NCBI RefSeq assembly: GCF_016862975.1
Contig: NZ_BONZ01000036.1
Span: forward strand, 62,001-126,000
Reading direction: 5' to 3'
DNA length: 64,000 nucleotides
DNA from: Rugosimonospora africana
GTDB lineage: Bacteria; Actinomycetota; Actinomycetes; Mycobacteriales; Micromonosporaceae
The position numbers were made by a program, and so were the translations under genes. The notes under the pieces are model-generated. The model did not search any database. It worked only from the letters and a program-made list of their open reading frames with translations, and had not been told where the DNA came from. This document shows, one piece after another, positions 60,225 to 64,000 of the stretch. The first letter of the stretch is position 1, and every line of letters begins with the position of its first letter.

Positions 60225-60256
60225 TCGGGGCGGGTCCGGCTGCGGACCCGCCCCGA
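60225..60256 (+). terminator. Perfect intra-operon hairpin after the CUT1 binding-protein gene
   Basis: TCGGGGCGGGTCCG (60225-60238) pairs with CGGACCCGCCCCGA (60243-60256) around a 4-base loop. It starts nine bases after the stop and ends 22 bases before the permease start. Confidence 0.88.
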
Positions 60257-60278
60257 CCGGAAGAGGAGACGGCGGACT

Positions 60279-61178
60279 GTGAAGTCGCGCTCACGGTGGC
60301 TCCGCGACGTCAGGAACGACCTCGGTCTGCGCCTGATCGCCGCCACGGCCCTGTTGCTGTACGTCATATTCATCGTCGTACCGGTGCTGATGAGCCTGCA
60401 CAGCAGCTTCACCGACGAGAACCCGCTGCAGTCCGGCAGCAACTTCATCGGGCTGGCCAACTACCGCACCATGGTGCACGACGGTGAACTGCACGCCACC
60501 GTGCTGTACACGCTGGCCCTGGCTCTCGCGGTGACGGTCGTGGCCAACGTCGTCGGGATCGCGTTCGCCGTGCTACTCAACCGCAGCAAGCTCAGCTACC
60601 GGGTACTGCGGACGGTCGCGTTCCTGCCGCAGGTGGTCTCCGGCGTGATCGTGGGCTTCGTCTGGAAGACCATCCTCACCGAGGACGGCCTGCTCAACAA
60701 CGCGCTGACCCGGCTGCACCTGGTGAAGGAGCCGGTCGACTGGCTCGGCACGCCGCACATGGCCCAGCTGTCCGTGGGCATCGTGGTCGCCTGGGTGCTG
60801 TCCGGGTTCACCACGGTGGTGTATCTGGCGGCGCTGCAGAACATCCCGCCCGAGCTGTACGACGCGAGCTCCATCGACGGCGCCACCAGCCGGCAGCAGT
60901 TTCGGATGATCACCCTGCGGCTGGTCGCACCGGCCACCACCATCAGCGTGACCATCTCCCTCATCACCGTGCTCAAGCTGTACGACGTCATCACCGTGCT
61001 CACTTCCGGCGGCCCGGCGAACGCCACCGAATCCACCGCGCAATACATCGTCAAGCTCGCCTTCACCAGCGATCGCTTCGGGTACGCCTCGGCGGTCGCG
61101 ATGGGGCTGCTCCTGCTCTCCGCGGTCATCGCCCTGTCCGTCACGAGTTTCCTACGCCGCAGGGAGATCGACCTGTGA
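60279..61178 (+). CDS. CUT1 sugar ABC transporter, permease 1
   Basis: This 299-residue permease of the MalF/UgpA type starts at GTG 60279 with gaggag upstream. A GTG at 60213 overlaps the previous stop, but that start would place the strong hairpin inside the gene. Six helices follow, with the coupling loop LYDASSIDGATSRQQFRMITLRL (EAA motif). It overlaps the next permease gene (GTGA) and forms a heterodimer with it. The ATPase is not in the window; such operons often use a shared MsiK-type ATPase. Confidence 0.92.
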   Translation: MKSRSRWLRDVRNDLGLRLIAATALLLYVIFIVVPVLMSLHSSFTDENPLQSGSNFIGLANYRTMVHDGELHATVLYTLALALAVTVVANVVGIAFAVLLNRSKLSYRVLRTVAFLPQVVSGVIVGFVWKTILTEDGLLNNALTRLHLVKEPVDWLGTPHMAQLSVGIVVAWVLSGFTTVVYLAALQNIPPELYDASSIDGATSRQQFRMITLRLVAPATTISVTISLITVLKLYDVITVLTSGGPANATESTAQYIVKLAFTSDRFGYASAVAMGLLLLSAVIALSVTSFLRRREIDL

Positions 61179-62077
61179 CCACCGCGCAGACCTCGCCGCC
61201 CGCCGTCGCGCGGCCGGCCCTCGCGGCCGGGCGCGCGCCGCACCGCCGCGCCCCACGAGTGCCCGGAACGGCACGGCTCATCGCCGCCATCCTGGTGATC
61301 CTGGCCTTCGTCAGCCCCATCTACCTGACGGTCGTCAACGCCTTCAAGCCGGAGCGCGACATCGTCAGCGACCCCGCCGCGCCGCCGATCCACCCGACCC
61401 TGTCGAACCTCTCGACGGCGCTGAGCCGCCCGGACCACCTGCTGCAGTTGGGCCTGCGCAACTCGGTCATCACCGTGGTCTGCTCGGTGCTGCTCTTGAT
61501 CCCGCTCGGCTCCGCGTTCAGCTTCTACATCTCGCGCCGGCGCACCCGACTGCGCGCCGCGATCCTCGCTCTGCTCGCCGCCGGCCTGATGATCCCGCCG
61601 CAGGTCGTGCTGCTGCCGACCATTCACATCCTGACCCTCGCCGGGTTGGACCACACGTACCTGGGCCTGATCCTGTCCAACGTCGGCGGCGGGTACCTGT
61701 CCTTCGCCGTGTTCGTCTACGTCGGCTTCATGCGCGCCATCCCTGAGGAGATCGTTGAGGCGGCACGCATCGACGGCGCCGGCGGGTTGCGCATCTGGTG
61801 GAAGATCATCATGCCTCTGGTGCGCCCGGCCACCGCCACGGTCGCCATCTTCCTGTCTCTGTGGATCTGGAACGACTTCCTGAACCCGCTGTTCATCCTC
61901 GGACCGTTGCAGGGCCAGACCATCACCACCGGCCTGTACCTGTCGGTGGGGCAGTTCCAGATGAACTACGGCCAGCTGTTCGGCATCATGTTCCTCGCGG
62001 GCGTCATCCCGGTCGCCGGATACCTGGTGATGCAGAAGCAGTTCATCGCCGGCCTGACCGCGGGATCGACGAAGTGA
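61175..62077 (+). CDS. CUT1 sugar ABC transporter, permease 2
   Basis: This 300-residue permease of the MalG/UgpE type has an Ala/Arg-rich cytoplasmic start, six helices and the EAA loop IVEAARIDGAGGLRIWWKIIMPL. Other conserved parts are YLTVVNAFKPERDI and LSLWIWNDFLNPLF. The GTG start overlaps the previous stop, and its own stop overlaps the next gene (GTGA). Confidence 0.94.
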   Translation: MTTAQTSPPAVARPALAAGRAPHRRAPRVPGTARLIAAILVILAFVSPIYLTVVNAFKPERDIVSDPAAPPIHPTLSNLSTALSRPDHLLQLGLRNSVITVVCSVLLLIPLGSAFSFYISRRRTRLRAAILALLAAGLMIPPQVVLLPTIHILTLAGLDHTYLGLILSNVGGGYLSFAVFVYVGFMRAIPEEIVEAARIDGAGGLRIWWKIIMPLVRPATATVAIFLSLWIWNDFLNPLFILGPLQGQTITTGLYLSVGQFQMNYGQLFGIMFLAGVIPVAGYLVMQKQFIAGLTAGSTK

Positions 62078-64000
62078 GCGCCGCGACGCCCGGCGCGCCG
62101 GCCGGTGACGGGCTGCCCGACGGCGTACCGGACCTCGGCGACGTCGCCGGAGACTGGGTCGACGCCGCCGACCTCGCACACCTGCCGTCCCTGCGTAACC
62201 AGTGCGGCCAGGCACACGTGAACGGCGATCTGACCTCGCTGTCCTGGCTCGCCGCGCCGCCGTACTCCTGGGGATACCACAGCGGGAGGCTGCGCGTGGA
62301 CGGCGCGGTACCCGACGCGCAGCGGTACCGCTGGAAGCCCTGGGGTGTCCAGCGCGAGCACACCTCGGGCGGCGTACGGCTGCGTACCGACACCCGGATG
62401 GTGCTCGGTCGCGACCTGGTGCTGTGGCAGGTCGAGGTGACCAACGGCGGCCCCCACCCGGTCGAGCTCAGCGTCTCGCAGGACCTCTTCGCCATGCTGG
62501 CGCACACCGAGACCGGCTGGGGCTGGCTGTACGACGTGCCGTGGACGGCCGGCAACTACCACGACTTCATGACCCTCGAACGGATCCGGGCCGGCGCCCC
62601 CTACCTGCTCGGCCACGGTACCCGGCGCCTGCGCCTGGGCAGGCCCCGGCTACCCGGTATCCAGCGGGACGCGGGCACCGAGGCGATGTCCCTGGAGTAC
62701 GAGCTGCCCCGGCACGTCAGCCAGGACACCGTGTACCCCCACCGGAGTTCTGCGACGGCGACCGTACGCGGCCTCCGTTACCGGGACATCGACCTGGTGC
62801 CCGACGAGGTCGTACTGGAGCCGTCGAGCGAGGTGGCCGCGGGCGACATCGAGTTGAGCGCGGGCAGCGCGCTGCGGTTCGAGCTGCGGCTGGACGCCGC
62901 GGACCAGACCGGCATCGTGCTGACCCACGGCAACCATCCCGACTCGTTGCAGGTCGGTGTCGACGCGGGCCGGTTGTGGTTCGGGATCGCGGGTACCCGG
63001 GAGAGCGTCGAGCGGGACATCGCCGTCGGGCGCTGGTACACGGTCGCGGTCGCCCTTGGCGACGAGCGGGTGGCGCTTCTTCTGGACGACGAACAGGTCG
63101 CGGTGACCGGGGACTGGACGGACTCGCCGCGCTGGAAGGCCCTCTGCGACCGGACCGGAGTGTCCATCGCGGACAGTCTGTCGCCGGCCCGTGCCGCGTA
63201 CGCGTTCGACACGCCGCCCGACGCCGTCGAGGAGTTGGGTGCCGGGGCACGGGCCACCTGGAATCTCGCGATCGAGCCGGGCGACAGCCGGCGTTTCGGC
63301 GTCGTCTGCGCGTACGGCACCGACGCGGTCGACGTCGCCGCCGAGGCGGCACGGGCGGCGGCTGGCTTCCCGGCCGCGCTGGCCCGCACGGAACACGGGT
63401 ACCGCGCGCTGTGGCGGGCGATGTTCACTCCAGGCAACGGCGAGTTCAGCGGCCACCTGCCGGCGTTGCGGGCCGCCGATCCTGGCATCGCCCGGTCCTA
63501 CTACATGGGCGCCCTGCTGGCGCTCTACCTGCGCAATACCCGGATCAGCGACGCCGGCCCGATCTTCCTGACCGGCGGTCCGAGGCTCGGCCCGACCACC
63601 ACGTACTTCTGGGATCACGCCGAGTGGAGCCGGCTGTACGCGCTGCTCGACCCGGCCGGTCTGCGTTCGTGGCTGCTGCGGGCGCTCAGCGGGCCGTACG
63701 GCGCCTCGTTCGGCTTCGACACCCGCAACGGCGGCCCGCTGGGCAACGCGTACGCGGCCACTGACTACGCCCTCTTCCGCCTCGCCGAGCACTACGTCTG
63801 TGTCACCGGTGACGTGTCGTTCCTGGACGAGCCGGCCGGTGGCCGCACCGTGCTGGAACACCTCGGCTCGCTCGCGCACGGCTGGCGGGGCAGGGGCGAC
63901 GGAATCCCGGCCGACTTCGGTGCCGATCCCTGGCGGCTGCTGGAGTGCGTTCCCAACTACGTCAACGTGGTCGCCTCGTTCAACGCCGCGTATGCCGGCA
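62074..64000 (+). CDS. Intracellular glycoside hydrolase with lectin-like insertion (3' end outside window)
   Basis: The frame is open from GTG 62074 to the window end (about 642 residues). It overlaps the permease stop, so it belongs to the transport operon. There is no signal peptide, hence cytoplasmic action. Residues about 35-240 form a beta-rich domain (LSWLAAPPYSWGYHSGRLRVDG). Residues about 255-360 look like a concanavalin/LamG-type insertion (LRFELRLDAADQTGIVLTHG, then WYTVAVALGDERVALLLDDEQ). From about 440 an (alpha/alpha)6-type barrel starts (YYMGALLALYLRNTRIS, TYFWDHAEWSRLYALLDPAGL, GFDTRNGGPLGNAYAATDYALF). It probably cleaves the imported oligosaccharide. The family is not assigned with certainty. 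Confidence 0.8.
   Translation, partial: MSAATPGAPAGDGLPDGVPDLGDVAGDWVDAADLAHLPSLRNQCGQAHVNGDLTSLSWLAAPPYSWGYHSGRLRVDGAVPDAQRYRWKPWGVQREHTSGGVRLRTDTRMVLGRDLVLWQVEVTNGGPHPVELSVSQDLFAMLAHTETGWGWLYDVPWTAGNYHDFMTLERIRAGAPYLLGHGTRRLRLGRPRLPGIQRDAGTEAMSLEYELPRHVSQDTVYPHRSSATATVRGLRYRDIDLVPDEVVLEPSSEVAAGDIELSAGSALRFELRLDAADQTGIVLTHGNHPDSLQVGVDAGRLWFGIAGTRESVERDIAVGRWYTVAVALGDERVALLLDDEQVAVTGDWTDSPRWKALCDRTGVSIADSLSPARAAYAFDTPPDAVEELGAGARATWNLAIEPGDSRRFGVVCAYGTDAVDVAAEAARAAAGFPAALARTEHGYRALWRAMFTPGNGEFSGHLPALRAADPGIARSYYMGALLALYLRNTRISDAGPIFLTGGPRLGPTTTYFWDHAEWSRLYALLDPAGLRSWLLRALSGPYGASFGFDTRNGGPLGNAYAATDYALFRLAEHYVCVTGDVSFLDEPAGGRTVLEHLGSLAHGWRGRGDGIPADFGADPWRLLECVPNYVNVVASFNAAYAG

Noticed and set aside
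60213-60278. GTG 60213 as start of CUT1 permease 1
   Set aside because: It would put a perfect 14-bp hairpin inside the coding region, and the added residues are Arg-rich and unlike MalF-type starts. GTG 60279 has a gaggag site.

Overview
This 64 kb window is chromosomal DNA of a very GC-rich actinomycete. The evidence is the strong G/C bias at third codon positions, frequent GTG and TTG starts, many 4-bp stop/start overlaps, a SCO5389-type conserved actinobacterial protein, a mycobacterial-type CtpC/PacL zinc-export pair, MmyB-type XRE and LLM/F420 enzymes, and a SAM-IV riboswitch, which is an actinobacterial RNA class. A Micromonosporaceae-like or other filamentous actinomycete is plausible. 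The sequence alone does not fix the genus. No rRNA, tRNA, CRISPR array, integrase or transposase was seen, so this looks like ordinary accessory chromosome arm rather than an island with clear borders.

Layout. 1-3.1 kb: drug-type ABC-2 exporter with a NarL-type two-component pair. 3.2-5.5 kb: SCO5389-like protein and an LTA-synthase/sulfatase-fold membrane enzyme. 5.6-7.2 kb: secreted GH54 arabinofuranosidase. 7.6-8.6 kb: APH(6)-type kinase. 8.6-11.1 kb: CtpC-like P-type ATPase with its PacL-type DUF1490 partner. 11.2-14.7 kb: two paralogous LLM flavin/F420 oxidoreductases around a MarR gene and an F420-NADP reductase-like gene, with three MarR-type operator boxes. 14.7-16.0 kb: MFS transporter. 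16.1-19.6 kb: three overlapping genes forming an ABC-three-component (ABC-3C) conflict system (PD-(D/E)xK nuclease effector, small middle component, Rad50-like ATPase). 19.7-22.8 kb: SnoaL-like protein, GH65 enzyme, VOC protein. 23.1-27.2 kb: CUT2 sugar ABC transporter controlled by the same LacI-type operator sequence found upstream of the arabinofuranosidase. 27.3-28.2 kb: alpha/beta hydrolase. 28.3-31.2 kb: a standalone YcaO enzyme, a 103-residue peptide with six Cys-Arg-Thr/Asn repeats, and an MFS exporter, which together look like an unusual RiPP locus. 31.3-36.7 kb: S33 hydrolase, XRE regulator, aldo/keto reductase, ABC exporter. 36.7-40.9 kb: giant secreted sedolisin-like protease. 41-42.3 kb: small orphan gene and NmrA-like reductase. 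42.4-50.6 kb: oligopeptide/nickel-type ABC operon ending in a broken GNAT gene fused against an amidase. 50.9-52.6 kb: SAM-IV riboswitch and class-V aminotransferase. 53.1-54.6 kb: CocE/NonD-type hydrolase. 54.6-64.0 kb: a sugar-utilisation locus with a secreted GH95-like enzyme, LacI regulator, CUT1 transporter, and an intracellular glycosidase running off the window.

How parts work together. The two carbohydrate loci each pair extracellular hydrolysis with import: GH54 with the CUT2 porter through a shared operator, and the GH95-like enzyme with the CUT1 porter and a cytoplasmic glycosidase under a local LacI protein. Both the CUT1 operon and the peptide-porter operon carry a very strong hairpin directly after the binding-protein gene, which should give excess binding protein over permease. 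The most novel-looking element is the YcaO/CR(T/N)-repeat peptide/MFS cassette, followed by the ABC-3C system and a 54-bp dispersed repeat that sits inside protein-coding genes without breaking their frames.
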